Assembly (NCBI GenBank): GCA_002338505.1
Contig: DDIK01000151.1
Location: 1 to 29,778 of the forward strand
From: Bacteriovorax sp. UBA1852
GTDB lineage: Bacteria > Bdellovibrionota > Bacteriovoracia > Bacteriovoracales > Bacteriovoracaceae
Direction of reading: 5' to 3'
Length of the DNA stretch: 29,778 nucleotides
The number at the start of each line of letters is the position of its first letter. The first letter of the stretch is position 1. This document shows, piece by piece, positions 29,231 through 29,778 of this stretch. Below the pieces are notes generated by a model that was not told the DNA's origin, searched no databases, and saw nothing but the letters and a program-made list of their open reading frames with translations. A program made the translations under genes and the position numbers.

Positions 29231-29778
29231 ATGAGAAAAGGCTTTTGGATTTTTTTAATTCTGACAATTTTATTACAGGCAGGTCTTATTTACCTTAATA
29301 AGCTATTTGCAGTTTTTCTCATTGTCTTCTTACCTATATGGCTCGTAGGACTCTATGATGTGTTTCAAAAGAAACATACGCTTAAGAGAAACTATCCACT
29401 ACTAGGTCGTCTTCGTTATGTGATGGAGGACTTAAGGCCTAAGGTTTATCAGTACTTTGTTGAGAGTGATACTGATGGGACACCCATTTCAAGAATAAAT
29501 AGGGCCGTTGTCTATCAGCGTGCAAAGAAAGTTTTAAGAACAAAACCCTTTGGAACTCAGTTAGATGTTTATAGTGATGGACATGAATGGATTAATCATT
29601 CGATGTATCCTTTTGATGAACATAAAATGGAAGAAGATAATTTTAGAGTAAAGGTAGGTTCAAAACATTGTAAAAAACCTTATTCTCTATCAATCTTTAA
29701 TATATCGGCCATGAGTTATGGGTCTCTGTCTCCTCAGGCGGTAGAGGCTTTAAACCTAGGGGCAAAGCTTGGAAACTT
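29231..29778 (+). CDS. FMN-binding glutamate-synthase-family protein, N-terminal part
   Basis: The gene starts at ATG 29231 (AAGGAG about 5 bases upstream) and runs off the window; 182 codons are visible. Two hydrophobic segments (about 5-23 and 25-43) form an N-terminal membrane hairpin. They lead into RPKVYQYFVESDTDGTPISR, INRAVVYQRAKK, GTQLDVYSDGHEWINHS and KPYSLSIFNISAMSYGSLSP. These are conserved in the FMN-binding glutamate synthase (GltB-like) family, stand-alone proteins with the synthase barrel but no glutaminase domain. The reaction of these membrane-linked homologues is generally undetermined, so a role in glutamate synthesis should not be assumed. The 124-bp divergent gap from the desaturase gene shows no clear promoter. 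Confidence 0.88.
   Translation, partial: MRKGFWIFLILTILLQAGLIYLNKLFAVFLIVFLPIWLVGLYDVFQKKHTLKRNYPLLGRLRYVMEDLRPKVYQYFVESDTDGTPISRINRAVVYQRAKKVLRTKPFGTQLDVYSDGHEWINHSMYPFDEHKMEEDNFRVKVGSKHCKKPYSLSIFNISAMSYGSLSPQAVEALNLGAKLGN

Noticed and set aside
1..29778. CRISPR arrays, rRNA, insertion sequences, long direct repeats
   Set aside because: Reading both strands showed no regularly spaced repeats, no rRNA-like stretches and no transposase reading frames.

Overview
The window looks like chromosomal DNA of a low-GC, Gram-negative, diderm bacterium. AT-rich codon use, outer-membrane lipoproteins and a beta-barrel protein, LolC/E-type lipoprotein export, many secreted serine proteases and very tight gene packing together suggest a Bacteriovorax/Halobacteriovorax-like predator (Bdellovibrionota). 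That placement is an inference from gene content and composition. No rRNA or marker-gene comparison was possible.

Layout. 1-509 is the tail of a LolC/E permease, facing a DUF808 membrane protein and tex (486-3601, minus). A compact divergent promoter region separates tex from a DAO-type FAD oxidoreductase (3698-4714). 4689-8866 (minus) is a translationally coupled operon: an outer-membrane beta-barrel protein, a 950-residue lipoprotein of unknown family, and a small Kazal-type protease-inhibitor lipoprotein. A tRNA with a CAU anticodon (8996-9072, minus) lies head-to-head with tilS. The common tilS-ftsH-folP order follows (9140-13205), with an in-frame amber codon just before the ftsH/folP junction. 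A VOC-like small protein comes next.

13.7-20.1 kb carries three exported serine proteases (one S1, two S8). Between them lie two response regulators (one two-domain, one OmpR type) and a D-2-hydroxyacid dehydrogenase. 20.2-21.8 kb has two methyltransferases. 21.9-25.2 kb is the class Ia ribonucleotide reductase operon nrdB-nrdA, ending in a clear terminator. Upstream of it a 440-bp regulatory region holds a probable nrdBA promoter, two related palindromic boxes resembling NrdR sites, and a flagellar-sigma-like promoter that would give a leaderless single-domain response regulator. The window closes with a tyrosine recombinase, an SrkA-like kinase, a fatty-acid desaturase with a coiled-coil tail, and the start of an FMN-binding glutamate-synthase-family gene.

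Themes. The housekeeping genes (tex, tilS-ftsH-folP, nrdBA) are ordinary. The most distinctive content is the surface-protein operon with a Kazal inhibitor lipoprotein, about 5-14 kb from three secreted serine proteases. A self-protection or surface-complex role is a testable idea, not shown by the sequence. Six convergent gene pairs overlap or abut with no hairpin between them, and only three intrinsic terminators are visible. No CRISPR array, insertion sequence, prophage block or rRNA was seen.
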